DNA of 64,000 nucleotides from Phaffia rhodozyma. Lineage: Eukaryota; Basidiomycota; Tremellomycetes; Cystofilobasidiales; Mrakiaceae. A program made the translations under genes and the position numbers. Below the pieces are notes generated by a model. That model was not told the DNA's origin and searched no databases. It saw nothing but the letters and a program-made list of their open reading frames with translations. The stretch lies in the NCBI GenBank assembly GCA_014706385.1, contig JACGZH010000004.1, positions 1,922,001 through 1,986,000 on the forward strand, written 5' to 3'. This document shows positions 49,348 through 61,500 of this stretch, piece by piece. Position 1 is the stretch's first letter, and each line of letters opens with the position of its first letter.

Positions 49348-50555
49348 CATATCATATCTATGTGGTTGGAGAATACAAACTCTTGCCCAAGAAACAAGAG
49401 ACAAGTTCTGGATATCTTTTTGCTGATTCCTGTAGAGTTTTAGAGCCAGAACAAACCATGTGGAGTGAGTGTCCAAAGTGGGAGCTTGATTGATTTCGTT
49501 CTTGAGTCAGGAATAGACCGAAGATAGAAAGGAGAAGAAGAAAGAGATACTACCTTTATCTGTTTGTAACCTCGCCGTTGATACCACATTCGAGTCTGAG
49601 AATCAAGTCCATTTTGGTCGACAGCTGCTGTGCTGACTGTGACTACGTGAGCTTTGAACACCGTCCTATCTTGGTTCTCTAGGGTATCCATGATCTACAG
49701 GCATTCAAAGGAATGAAAGAAAAGAGTAAGGGATATGAAACCACGGGTTGAGAGTACAGGAGCTCTGTAAATCAATAGTATCTTGGTCCTTCTGCGCGGC
49801 GGGAACCTTGCTGACTTACTGCATTACCAATTCCTAGACCTTGAAATTCTTGGTATACGAAAAGACCGGCTAAAAGAGTAGAAACCAGTTCAGTCAACGG
49901 ATTGCGTAGATTCTCGCATGTTCGGATGGGGTCTACAAACAGATCATTACCGTTCCGGTCTCTGGGTTACATAGATCGAGATCCTGCGCGTACGAATCAA
50001 TTTTCTCGATGACGCCCCTTTTAAAGGTCAGATTTTAATCCCAGATAGTTTGAAAAGTGCAAACATGGTCAATCACATGAATAGCTTTATGTTTTGATCA
50101 AAGTAAACGGCATACATTCCGATATCGGTATTCGTTTCTGCATCTTCAAATATATATATGCCAACCTCTCCCACGGCGGCCTGCTGGATGCGAACGGAGA
50201 CGTATTCTGACCAGCAGAAGGAGAGGTAGATTCACAAATGAAGGATACCAAGGAAGAGATTAGGAAGCATAAGAACAAACCTGCGCCCCATCCACAAGCT
50301 AGTCGCAACTCCGTCAGTGGGGGCTTATCCTCCTCTGAGCAAGCACATCTCAGTCAACGCCTGCAACCTCTTCTGTTGATCATCAGCTGATAACGCGCGC
50401 CATTCGGATCCGATTCGTTTCCTTCTCAGATGAGAATCTGAAGATGATATCGATACCGGCGAAACGGTCTGTTCAGGCAGGTCCATCGTTGTCTGCACAC
50501 CGGTATGAAACGCAAGATTGCTGTTGCACTGTTGATCTTTGTAGCCGAAATTCAC
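49246..50555 (-). CDS. GNAT-family N-acetyltransferase, C-terminus supplied by the inserted LTR
   Basis: Transfers an acetyl group from acetyl-CoA to an amine; the substrate is unknown. Seven exons (50555-50501, 50334-50281, 50206-50116, 50017-49941, 49869-49820, 49694-49554, 49500-49246) stay in frame to 240 residues. Visible features: LRLACGWGA and VGEVGIYIFED in the N-terminal half; ETGTVMISGLFVYQEFQGLG then IGNA, the motif A acetyl-CoA loop; IMDTLENQ; and WYQRRGYKQIK, the usual beta6-beta7 Tyr-Arg-Arg-Gly-Tyr end of GNAT folds. After WFVLALKLYRN the frame runs on through LQPHRYDM and directly into the LTR, which supplies the last about 34 residues and the stop (49246-49248). The folded domain appears complete before the junction. 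The first exon is the least certain part. Confidence 0.72.
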
Positions 50556-52297
50556 CGCAAGGGATTATTGTCAAGTACTAGACGTCAATCTCGATGTGTT
50601 GTCTACTCGTTCAAGCGTTGCTTTCACCTGATATACCTGATTAACTTGTCGAGACCCTTACAGACGACTGTTTAAACAGGCTGTCCTTCCAACTTCTTAC
50701 CCAAAAAACGGATCCATCGATTGTGACCAGTGCTCAAGTTCTTATGGTTTCCTGATACTTAGTTCACAAAACCAGCCCTAAACAAAGTCGATCAATAAAA
50801 GGCGGAACGAATTTCTCATGCTCCACTAATTTCCCTTTCCCTAACAAACCCTTCAGTCTGGCCATGTCTTTCTGAACTGCCCCGAAGGGATCAACTTCTG
50901 TCATAGTGAGTCTTCAATCATTCCATACCATCTTGGTATTTTGCTTTGTTTTCCATTTTTCCTTCTCCTTCCTTCGAGTGACGATACATTAGTTATCCCT
51001 GTCCAAATCACAATTTGTCGACGAAAATTCCTGAATCGTGGTTGATTCTCTATCTCTGACACCTACACTTCGTTTTGCTCATCCTTAAATATATTCATCG
51101 TTCTTGGTTCTTGTACTGACTCCATTCTTCTTTTTCGTTTTTGTAATGAATTGGTCGAGCAGGCTTCTTTTATATGTACCGTTAGATATGACGACTGATT
51201 AGAATGTGTTTAGAAATACAAAATTGAAAGAAACACGGAAACGACAGACAAATAGAAAAGAATGGCCAGAAAGCAACGCTAGCAGCTACATCGTACATAC
51301 CATCCTGTAGCAACTTGATATGATACACCGCGGGCCCAGTAAAGACACGTTTATCACCCCGGTAGTGAAATCATCCTCTGACGGCCGAGACTGCCCGGCC
51401 TCCAGGTTGGTCGTCCGTGGGTCTCTTGATCTACACGTGGAAAACAATTGGAACTAGATCACTTTCTCTTCATCATTCTCTTCTCCCCGACATTATTTCT
51501 CTTTACCTTGCTCTTTTAATATGCTATTGACGTTGACCGGCGCACAACCTCCGTCACATGAATAAGACTGGATCATGTTCAGACAAACCCCGGCGATAGT
51601 TTTTGTTTGACATTGATGAAACGGCTTCTCGTTCAGCCATACCAGTCACATAATATAGTCGTCTTTCAGACGATTCGTTCTTGTATCTCTCTGGCCCGTC
51701 GTTGAGGAAGATTGTACATTCATCTCCATTCATACCAGATGCGGTGACTTGGGTGGTGGTCGCAAGGATCTGGCTCTAAGGAAATGGACGGTTTGGGATA
51801 TTATATCCCACTCGAACAATACTTGGACCGAGCGGCCGGGATGCAGAAGCTCCTACTCACTTAGAAGGAGTTCAAACGAGACATGTGTTGGCCATCATGG
51901 ACGAACTTGATAAATATTTCTTAAGGCAGGGTAAAGATCTACGGTGATATATGTTTGACTACGACAACGAACGAACCATGCACATCAGAGGATTTTGATT
52001 CATTCTTTCCGTTATTGCTTTCTCCGTTTCATCTATCTTCTTGTTCGAGACAACCACTGCTTCTGTTCTTCTGGAAACTCGCATATCGATGTATACGAAG
52101 TGTCTTACCTTGATCGATGCTGTATCGCTCTAGCTTGGAACTGGGTTCGTTGGTTCCTCTGGGAGGGCCAGTGCGTTCCATCCTCAAATTCACCCACCTT
52201 GATTCTCCGTTCGCAATCATCTCCATCAGAGTCTCAACGAATCGAAGGAAACAAAAACCCGCTTCACCAATTACATATATAGATATCTTCAAGTAGG
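50556..52297. other. 1.7-kb intergenic region, GNAT promoter and JLP2 3' flank
   Basis: The longest stretch without a supported gene. Frames on both strands at 51995-52304 overlap each other and look random. A GC-richer block at about 51340-51430 has short complementary segments (GGCCG, GCCCGG) and could fold, but it matches no RNA family I know. No tRNA B-box, U-snRNA or SRP motif was found by eye. Confidence 0.4.
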
Positions 52298-53455
52298 TTA
52301 CCAAAAGTCATCGTCGCTCGATTCATCTCCATTCGACGATTTAATCTTCTTCTCTTTCTGAACACCATAACCTGCTTCTTCAGTGAAAAGAGAATCGTAA
52401 GATTTAGCAGCCTTCGCTGCTTCTCTCATCCTTGAGGCTTCTAGTTGAGCGTTCTTCTTTATATGTGTTTTCACGAAAGGTGAAAGAGAGATGGCGCGAG
52501 AACGAAACAACAATCAGCCAAGAGAACAGGTAGAAGAGTTCAGGGAGAAGAGGGGGATCAAGAAGAAAATGAAATTGGACGAACTAGTTCGTTAGCTTTC
52601 AACTTTTTAAATTTCCCTTCCTCTTTTAACCGTTCGATCCTTTCATGCTCGTGGTCCACCTCTTTTACAACTTTTGTCTTTACGAGTCGATTGACAATCG
52701 CATTATCTCTTGTAGAGATGTATACTCGCTTGACCCGCTTGTCGGAGTGGAAAGAGACCGCCCCGGTCGCCATATCACCCGTTTTCTTTCATGCGAGAAG
52801 ACAACCAACAAAGGCAAAGAGAAGGGAGGCAATGAGTAGGTAAGAAATTGAGTGAAAGCTTGATCGGAACGAAGAAAGCTCTTGCAAAACGGAGATGGAC
52901 AGACGATACCTTGAGATTATCCCATGGTGTATATATGATCGTGATATTGTTCTTCTTATTTCCTTCGCGCATTTATTTATTTAGAGCGAAGAATGGAGTT
53001 CAGCCTATAGGTTTAGCCGTTCGACAAATGTATCTTTTCTAACCTTCTATGCTGTTGGCTTTGACGAGTTGACCTAAGTCAATTAACAGCTTTTCGGGCA
53101 GGTTGTCCCAGTCTCCATATGGTAAGCTCGAAGGGATCCGGAGGTAAACGTGTGCTGACGAAAGCTGTAGCCAAAGAGACACAGTGTGGTCAGTATACTG
53201 TGAAGCTGACCAGGCCAGAAAGAAACTTGGGAACAAACTTTATCAACATGGAACCAGATGTCTTCCTTCGTTCCATACTTAATGAGATCTTCGTCTATAG
53301 AACAGAGAACAAACCAAATTTTGTTTAGTCGAATCTGTGCACGCACGGATTATGGAAGTTGTTGATCCTTGAACAAACGTACTTTCCACCTTGTCCTTTC
53401 CCATATAGATTGTCGCTGGCGGATCCACAACGTTTGATGTGAAGAAGACGACCAT
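52298..53455 (-). CDS. JLP2: NFACT-R (DUF814) protein, Jlp2/CCDC25 homologue
   Basis: The human counterpart CCDC25 is a small NFACT-R domain protein; yeast Jlp2 has no settled function. Six exons (53455-53383, 53294-53239, 53164-53044, 52962-52910, 52785-52585, 52456-52298) sum exactly to 220 residues, near the family length. The order of motifs is diagnostic: FFTSNVVDPPATIYMGKDK at the N-terminus, NEDLIKYGTKEDIWFHVDK, LSSAHVYLRIP, DLGQLVKANSIEGNKKNN, YTPWDNLKKTGDMATG, and a charged coiled coil (EHERIERLKEEGKFKKLK). It ends in an acidic tail (SSDDDFW). The domain is the RNA- or tRNA-binding module of Rqc2/NEMF-type proteins, standing alone here. Confidence 0.92.
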
Positions 53456-53728
53456 GATAGTGCTGGATGGGTTCAATGAGCACGGAGAATAAAGCCAACG
53501 ATGTCAATGTTGATACAGACGACGAAGAAGGTGTTTGACCAGGTAAAGAAATTAAAGTAAAAAAAAAAAAACTCGACTCAACTTCTTTCAGTCAAACAAC
53601 GACCTCGACCTCGATCAATCAAGCAGCCCATCGAGCTTGTCGGTCCCTCTCTATATTCTTCTCTGCACAACTCGCTTCATATTCTCCCTTTGATACTACC
53701 TACCGCATCACTTTGAAGGAATTGCATC

Positions 53729-54953
53729 ATGAAGTCATCTCTTGCCCGGCTTGGAGCCCAACTCCTCGACATGTCTGCTAAGTCGAACTATCCGATAGCT
53801 CAAAAGCCTGGAATCGTTCGTTCTTCCCTATTTGTTTCTCTGTGCTTTGTTCTCTATCCTCCTTGCTCCTCTCGTTACCTTATCATTAAATATCCATTCA
53901 GTTTCTCTCCTTCCCTCACGAGAGAGCTATGACTGATCGATTGTTTTCTTCTCTTCTTTGGGTTATCTCCGATCTCTCGAAATATCCTTCACTCCTCTTC
54001 TCTCTCATTTTGTTCACGATCTCCTTTACCTTTCTCTTTTTTTCTCTTTTCATTTCTTTTGGCAACACCCCTCTTCTTCAAATACAGGGAGCAGTCGCTG
54101 CCTTCTTTGCTTCTGATCAGTCCAATAGAAAGTACCCGGAGCGAAAGGCCTACTTGACTGACAAATACACCCGGATCCTCACCCAATCCAACTGTATTCT
54201 CGCCTTTCAGCACAACAACTTGAGCGCGGCCGAAATCAAGGCTATCAGAGTTGGTTTGATGAAGACGAAGGTTCCAGAAGGAAGCAAACCTATGAAGTTG
54301 TCGGTCATTCGAGCGGGAGTGATGAGTGCGGCCTGCAACAAGCGTATGTTTCTCCGTGATCAGCACTCTTTTCCTTTCAAAGAGAAAGCTCTAACTTTTG
54401 GCCTGATCTGTTTTGTGCCTATATCCTCCTATTCTCATCTTCGTATTCTTTCTCTTACTTGTGCCTCTTGAAACGATAAACAGAGGAGTCGATTGCTTCT
54501 TTTGACGCGCTTCTATCCGGCCCGATGCTTTTCCTTCACTCTGATGGCCCCCTCTTGCCCTCTTACATCACCCAGGTTCTCACACAAGTCGACAAAGCCA
54601 CCGGCTTCCGACCTCCCGCCGGTTCTGCCTTCCCACCCCGTCCGTTCGAATCGACCGAAGCTCTATTGACACATACCGGACCTTCGGTCTTCTCTATGGT
54701 AAACCCTCGGGTGTTCTGCGTGGGCGGTATCGTTGATGGAAAAGTGATGGGTCCGGAGGCTATCCGAACGGTCGGTACACTGCCTGGACTTAAAGAGTTG
54801 CAGGCTCAAGTGGTCGGTTTGGTTGGCTCGCCGGCTTCGCAAATTTCGGGTGTTTTGGGCATGGCTAGTGGAGGACAGCTCAACAGAGTATTGGAAGGTT
54901 TGAAAGTGAAGTTGGAAGAAGAGCAGGGTGGAAAGAAGGAGGAAGGAGCTTAA
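53729..54953 (+). CDS. MRPL11: Mitochondrial large-subunit ribosomal protein uL10m
   Basis: Stalk-base protein of the mitochondrial large ribosomal subunit. Three exons (53729-53815, 54088-54343, 54484-54953) sum exactly to 270 residues. The uL10 pattern is seen in KAYLTDKYTRILTQSNCILA, LSAAEIKAIRVGLMKTKVP, KLSVIRAGVMSAA and, later, LLTHTGPSVFSMVNPRVFC and a conserved GTLPGLKELQAQVVGLVGSP. The C-terminus is a short helical, Lys/Glu-rich tail. The N-terminus is basic and lacks acidic residues (MKSSLARLGAQLLDM), fitting mitochondrial import. It starts about 270 bp from the divergent JLP2 start. Confidence 0.87.
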
Positions 54954-55132
54954 GGAGTTTATAGTCTAATTAAAACGAAATACACAATGCTTCTTTTTTC
55001 CCATCACTCTCCTTCTCTCTCCGGAGCTAGCGAGGAAAAAGTCACTTGAGCTCTCTGATGTGGTTGTCTATCTCCGAACTCAACCTTCTCCTTGGTGGCA
55101 GAAGAACAAAGTACGGGTTATCATTTGTATTC

Positions 55133-56524
55133 TCATCCCTTGAGGGCCTTCACCCACGTCCTTCCCACCTCTCCTACTGCCTGTTTCTCTGTCTCCTCTC
55201 CAGCTCTGTCCAAAACACTTTCTAAGCTCTCCCCCAACGACGTTCTCCAATCACTTGTATCTACCTCCTTCGTCCGCCTATGTTCGCCTTGCTCAATGGA
55301 CGAGCGTCCGGCTACGTTGCTAACGAGCCATATGGCTGCGTCAAGCACAATAGGGCCGCCTGAAAGATCAGCCTTAGAAAGTGTTTCTTGTAGTTTTGAT
55401 GGGGTCAACGTCGCAGGAGGAAACACCGGATCGGAATTGATCAAGAGAGAAAGGGTTAATTGGGTCTTAAACGGCTCGATATTGGGGATGGCTGACGACC
55501 TTGCCAGAGATGACTGAAGAGAAGGGTGGATGAATGCTAGGAAGCGCGGGAGAGAGGACGGAGGAAGCATGGAGAGGATTTCGGATATTTGAGTGTGTAC
55601 TCGAACCGGAGACAGGAATGGTTGGGAGTATGAGAACACAGGGTACGTGAGTATGATGATCTATCAGTCACGGAAGAACAACCGAACGGACGAAAAGAAC
55701 AAAGTGGCTAAGTGAGTTCAAGGTCTCCTGCTGACGAGATGATAACAACCAAACAAGAAACACACAAGAGAAATAAGCGACCCAAGAGTTCGTTTCCGTC
55801 TTTCTGACCGGTTCAATATAAGCTCGTCAAATTCGTTCCGATCATTAGACCCATTCGAGTAAAGCACCTGGACGAGTGGTAGGATATGCGATAAATTCCA
55901 ACGTATCTTTTTTGTAGATGAATTCGTCTCGGGTGGTATCTGCGCTAGCAGTAATGGAATCCTCTGTTGCTGAGAACCTGGAGGAGCATTTCCCTCTCGG
56001 AAAGCTTTCTCCTCATCCTCTTTAGACTGAGTCCATACCTCCACCAGATCTTTTGTCCACAAGATGCATAACCAATCCAATACCAACCACCATCTCTCCA
56101 CTCGTTCGCTTTCTTCTTTTTCTTCGGTAACTCTTCCTTCACCCTCTCCTTCTTCTGATTGTTGGCCTCTTCTGGATCGCTTTTTGTTCCCATTCGTTCT
56201 GCTCTTCAGCTTTCCCCATGACTCCCCGTGATCTCTCCATCCGTTCCAAAGCCCATTTTTCCAGTCGATCATTCCTCTAGCTTCCTTCTCAATCTCGGCC
56301 ATATCTGGCTCAGCCCGGTTCCAATATATAGATGGAGGATCGAATGAAGGAATCGAGCGGGCGAGAGGGACTGGTGAGTGAAGCTCAAGTAGCCGGTGAA
56401 GTTGAGAGAGCGCAGTATCAGGAAGGGAGAGCTTATTGACCGAAGGGAGATGGATATTCACTGCTCGTGAAGAAGAAGAAGAAGAGGAAGAGTTCGATTG
56501 GTTGATATAGAAGAGATCAGACAT
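55133..56524 (-). CDS. Unrecognised protein, about 428 residues
   Basis: I cannot place it in a family. Two exons (56524-55766 and 55660-55133) with a 105-nt intron (donor GTGTGT, acceptor ATAG) give 428 residues in frame. The N-terminus has a serine run ([15 protein letters not shown], from a GAA-type repeat on the + strand); then come a helical first half (IYWNRAEPDMAEIEKEARGM), a Lys/Arg/Glu-rich low-complexity linker (KKRSRRGQQSEEGEGEGR), a tryptophan-rich hydrophobic segment (RWWLVLDWLCILWTKDLVEV), and an all-helical C-terminal region (VRVHTQISEILSMLPPSSLP). No signal peptide. The composition suggests a soluble helical scaffold. Both halves are long open frames, so I believe the gene is real; the intron choice is the weak point. 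Confidence 0.65.
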
Positions 56525-57106
56525 GGTCGGGTGAAGAGCGAGGTAGAGTAAGATGAGGGTGTGCGCTCTGAGCGAGAAGATCGAATTAGAATGATCTGGT
56601 CAGCGTAGAGCTAAGGACAGGCAGAAAGGAAACATCAACGAACGGTGAGGGGACATAATCAGGCGAGAGAAATAAGCCTATGGTCTCTAAAGCGATCTCG
56701 ACTATATTTCTTGTTCGATAACCCCAACCACAGTACCATGGGAGATTTTGTGGAGTGAGGGATCGAGCGACATGAACAGATGGGCCTGCTTGGTCAAGCC
56801 GAGTGTCTTCTAGAGGCTAGGGAATTAACAATAAAGAAAGAGGGAACAGGACGGACGGTGGCCTTCCTCGAGAGCGTTGTTGATAACACCTTGATAGCTG
56901 GAAGGCATGTCGACCTGGATGGAGTATTTATCAAGAGCGTCCATCACGGCTGATTACCAACGACGTTGAGGGTGAAAGTGTTGTTGTTGAAGACGATGAG
57001 TTGATGATGGTGGTCTGATGGAAAAGTCCTGAGCATTGCTACGGTATTTCACTCCATCACCATCATCATCACCATCATCATCACCTCCACCATCTCTCTA
57101 TCCTCA
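56525..57106. other. Divergent region with a possible short minus-strand ORF and a CAT/CAC repeat
   Basis: On the minus strand a 26-codon frame, MDALDKYSIQVDMPSSYQG..., starts at about 56944 and could splice (donor GTCCGT near 56862) to a stop at about 56816, giving roughly 36 residues; this is upstream of the gene starting at 56524 and could be an upstream ORF or a leader exon. At about 57054-57093 an imperfect CATCAT/CACCAT microsatellite lies just before the next ATG. Function not known. Confidence 0.35.
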
Positions 57107-57792
57107 ATGACATCCTCTCCGACTGATATCCCCATGGATACTCCGATCAACACATCTGCCCCTACCTCTCTGGATTCTACATCATTCTCTCACCCCGCTC
57201 CGTCTATACCAACGCCTACAACTGACACGGAGCTCTATTCTTCCGATGAAGATCCTAGTACTAATCCTATCGGTGGCGATGGGGGCTCTGCATTTGAGAC
57301 TCCATGTTCATCTCAACAATCCAATCCTAGTCGAAATCCGGAGAGTTCTTTAAGAGAAAGCTTATGGAGTGCTACATCAACTAATGAGCCTAAGGGGCTC
57401 GTCAGAGGAGAAGGAAGGAGAGGTAGACAAAATGATGGTGAGAACGGTCAGAACGGTGGAAGATTGTCTAGTCAGATGGAAGCCACAGGCGAAGGAGCTA
57501 GCGGTCCGAACGGAGGAACGTATGCGCAAGGAGGTACCAAGGATGATAGACTGTTAGGTGAACGAGAGTTTGATGCTCTTAACGAAGGTTCGTTCTGCTT
57601 CTCTCTTTAGTTTCTTTTACCTTTGTCGAGCGATTCATAAGATCAGAATGTACCACGCTTGAATGATACGCCTATTGAGGAGAAAGGCTCATCCGATTGA
57701 TTCCCTCTTTGGCCCGTCTTGGACATCTCTGTCTCTTGCTCATCACAGAGATTGGAGACCCCTTCGATACGGACGAGATTGATGACTTCTAA
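57107..57792 (+). CDS. Small protein with acidic C-terminus, unrecognised
   Basis: Two exons (57107-57587 and 57749-57792) give 174 residues; the second exon ends EIGDPFDTDEIDDF and a stop. The sequence is Ser/Thr/Pro- and Gly/Glu/Asn-rich throughout (TPINTSAPTSLDST; GRRGRQNDGENGQNGG), so it is probably largely disordered. The short second exon restores a good acidic hydrophobic C-terminal motif (phenylalanines between aspartates), which argues for splicing rather than the unspliced stop at 57608-57610. It could bind a partner through that end. No domain is seen. Confidence 0.55.
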
Positions 57793-58520
57793 CGAAGCCA
57801 ATCGTCTTCAACGAATGAACCTCCGATCTAATTCGCCTCATAGAACCGCAAAACACAACACACACTCTTCACTAGACTATATCGGTAAGTAGGCTCTTTC
57901 GATTTTGTTTCAAGATGATGTATATATGGTGTTCGAGAAAACTGATCATATGTTTCAATGGATGCGCATATAATCAGATCTGCGTTCTCTACCACCAGCT
58001 CAACTATCCTCTTCTCAACAACATATAAGTGCATAATCTATCGTCACACTCAGACGTCAACTCTTGTTCTATTCTAGTTTTGACCAAGTTCTCCAAACTC
58101 GAAAATAATCTAAAGAGTTTTCTCTCTCTGATCAAGTAGTAAATCATAAATCAAGGGAAGAAGGGCACCCGTCCATGTGCATTTTTATACTGCAAACAAA
58201 GAATAACATGGAATAGAAGGGCAGATGTAACAAGAAAGAATGTCCGGATCTGGATATAGAAAATATGCTGATATTGTCCGTGATGCAAGAGAGAAGAACG
58301 AAGGGACTGAGTAGTGAAATGCAACAGAAAGAATATCTGGAGATAGGGTGACAGTTGAGAATGAGGGCGGCAACCACGTCGTCACAGCAAGGGCAGTACG
58401 AAGGGAAAACGAAATATAACAGTCCGAAAAATGTACGATACAAGAGAAAAGAAGGGATAAAAACTTGAGAAAACTGAAAAGAAAAGAAAAGAAAAGGCTG
58501 ATGGTCTTGATAGACTGGGT
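57793..58520. other. Convergent 3' region before the GMC oxidoreductase
   Basis: About 0.7 kb. Overlapping open frames on the minus strand at 58144-58578 and 58382-58714 continue out of the oxidoreductase end and are pyrimidine-rich shadows. Nothing supported. Confidence 0.5.
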
Positions 58521-61500
58521 CTACCAGATGGCGAGCCAACTGATGACTCCGGCGCCAGCGCCGAGAGCAAAGACCCAACTAACGTGCTCCGATCGGGAAG
58601 CTCCCGAAACTCTGGCAGACTCTGAACCAGAAGCAGCAGCCTGAGCGGCAGTGGCGACAGTAGTAGAAGCGCTTGCAGACTGGGTAGTAGTCTTTGAGGC
58701 GCTGGTGGACACAAACGAAGAAGTAGAGCTGGTTACCGATGCAGGAGGAACATAAGCGTGGGCAGCTTTGATCATGTCGGCAGCCTTCTCAGCAACTCCG
58801 TAGGCGGAAGCCATCAAGTGAGCGGAGATCTGCATAGGCATGATAGAACAGTCGACGACCCGAACATTGCTTGTACCGTAGACCTTCAGAGTAGTGTCAA
58901 CCACACCTCCAGAAGACTGAGGCAACATGGCGCATGTTCCAAGAGGATGGTACTCGGTTCCAGAGCTAGTGTATATGAAGGTGTTCAAGTCGGTGCCGGT
59001 GACGTTCGCTCCGGGAAGAGTCTCGTCAGCGATGACTACAAATAGGAAGTTCAGGTAACGTTTGTCTTCAGTACATCGACAAAAGATATAAATTAAAATA
59101 ATAAAAAAAGAGAAATGCATAAAAGACGTACATGTAGACATTGGGTCAGTCGCCCCAAGAGTCCTGGCCCACTCCAGTCCCTTGTTAAGGATATCGACTT
59201 GAAACATGGAAACATCACTGACGTTAAGCGGCGCTTTTGTACAGGAAGTAAAAATAGAATACATAAGATAACTCACCATCGTAACCCATTCCAAAGTAGT
59301 TGGGGTCAATGGCAGGGTAGTCGAAGGGGCTATCGAATGAAAAGATGAAGAGATGAGTATTTAGCAAACGGTGAGAACCGTAGCTGTATGCAAGGAAGTA
59401 CTCACTTGGTGGAGTTGATCATGATCGATCCTCGAGAGTAAGGGTGCTGCAATCCGACCTGAATACCGGCTCCGTTCATTCCTATATGGGCGCAAGGTAG
59501 AAATGTTTGCAGCAATCAGGATCGGAGTCGATACATCAATCGATTGAGACTGTCAAGAACACATAGGCATACCATTCAGCATTGACAAAATGATCTCGAG
59601 CTGTCCGATGTCCTTGCCAAGCCAACTGTTCTGGATCTCGTACTGAGCCCGGTATCCAGCAGCGACGTTATCCGGAATGTTTCTGTAAGGTCGGACCGAC
59701 AAAGGTGAATATTCATTAGTCACCTTCTTTCGAATTGACTTCTCAAATGCAGACTTAATAGACGTACTGCCAAGAAGTGATGTCTTTGATATTCTGATCC
59801 AAAGCGGCGGTGGCGGTGGCGACATAAGTGGTATAGTCGCTATCGATATCGGCCATCGAGACGTATCCGGTGGCTTCATTCACATAACTCCATTGGGAGC
59901 CAGTGTAGTTTCCAGCTCGGTACAGCTCCAAGTTGGAGGCGGCTTCATCGGCGTTGATAAGGTTTCCCCAGGTGAGAGTTCCGGCTCTGTTGTCACAATA
60001 TGTTAAGAAACAGAGAGTAAGAACACCACTAAATATGCAATTTGGTTGAACGCACACCGATATGGCAAGAAAAAAATGTTCACGCACTTGGTGTTAAACT
60101 TGACAGCCGTGGAGACGTGGTCTTGAAGTCCGTAACCGACCGGAAGATCTGAGACGACATTGATACCCAAGTTAGAAAGGACCGAAGAAGGCCCGACACC
60201 TGACAACTGAAGGACCTGAGGAGTGTTGACTGTTCCTCCCCTGAAGATATGTTGCACACATAAACAAATTGAAGGAGAAGAAGAAATCAGCCAGGCGCAA
60301 AGTCAGATTGCTGATACACCACAACGACTGAATTTATTTAATTTTTCTTCACGGAAGAACGAATACTCACGAGAGAATAACTTCCTTGTTAGCGGTGACA
60401 GTGTACTCTTGCCCTTCGTTTCCTCCAGCCGTGCTCTTGAATTTAAAACCATTGGAAACAGCGTTGCCTGCCACTGTTGAGTTCCAGGAAATTGCTGTAA
60501 CCTGGAAACCGGTGAGGATGACACTGATTGTATTCATTCATATGTTAGTCATTGAGTAGACAGAGATTGAGTGAAGAGATGGACGACGAACAGGTTGGAT
60601 CTCGGGGGAAGAGGGGCGATGTATCCGGCCTGAGAGTCACTTCGAGTAGAGTTTTCGGTGTTGAGAGTGGAAGGAGAGAAGGAGACCCCAACATTGGCTC
60701 CAGAGTGTGCGTCCAGTCGTTTCTTACCCAGGTTGACCTATTTGTAAGAAGGGCATTATTGATTGAAGATCAGTAAATGGACAATCGATTCTAAAGGAAG
60801 ATGACAAGAAAGAGAGAGAAGGGACCAACCCAGGCAGGCACCCAGTTCTTGACAGAGTCATACATGTAAGCACAATATCCAATCTTGATTGGTCCAACGG
60901 TTCCATGATCAGAAACGTTGTAAGGGATGTCATAATAGTCGGTTTGCCACTTGGGAGGAGCAGTGAAGTTCTCTGCCTGTTGTTCATCCAGAAAAATTCA
61001 AGAACGACGGTCTCAGTAAGAAACCCTGGACCAAGCAAAACAGAGAACCTTGATGACGGACTTTGTTGATGTAAGCCGTCATGGCCTCCCATCCCCAATC
61101 TTCAGTCCCATTGGGATTCAACGTATTCCATGAATCGTACTCTTCTACCGATCCTCGAGACCAGAACAACCCGTTTGTACTTGAGCTTCCTGTGGTGTCC
61201 GAAAAAGAGAAAGGAGTTAGGTACAAGCAGAGCAAGATGTGATGGGTTGGTATAGGAGCAACAAACCTCCTAGTCCTTTGCCTCGGGGCCACGACTTAAC
61301 GGTACCTAGAGCGTCGGTCTGTAAGAGAAAACGGAGCAACGAATAAGTATCTTCTGCTGATGTTGAGAAGAAAGATAGTGACCGCTTACTTGAGCGACGG
61401 TCTTGTACTTCCTGTGTAAGCGCATCACCGACGCATACGCATATACATACAGTCAGAAACAAAGAACTATCACTTGATGCATCGTTGTTACTCTCAATGT

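Noticed and set aside
49554..50017. GNAT gene as a decayed pseudogene (frame seemed to break after ETGT)
   Set aside because: Using the downstream GTTTGT donor at 49940 restores frame to give ETGTVMISGLFVYQ; all other junctions agree, so only the 3' end is altered by the LTR.
51995..52304. Opposed open frames upstream of the JLP2 stop
   Set aside because: They overlap antiparallel, contain no recognisable feature, and neither joins to a splice partner.
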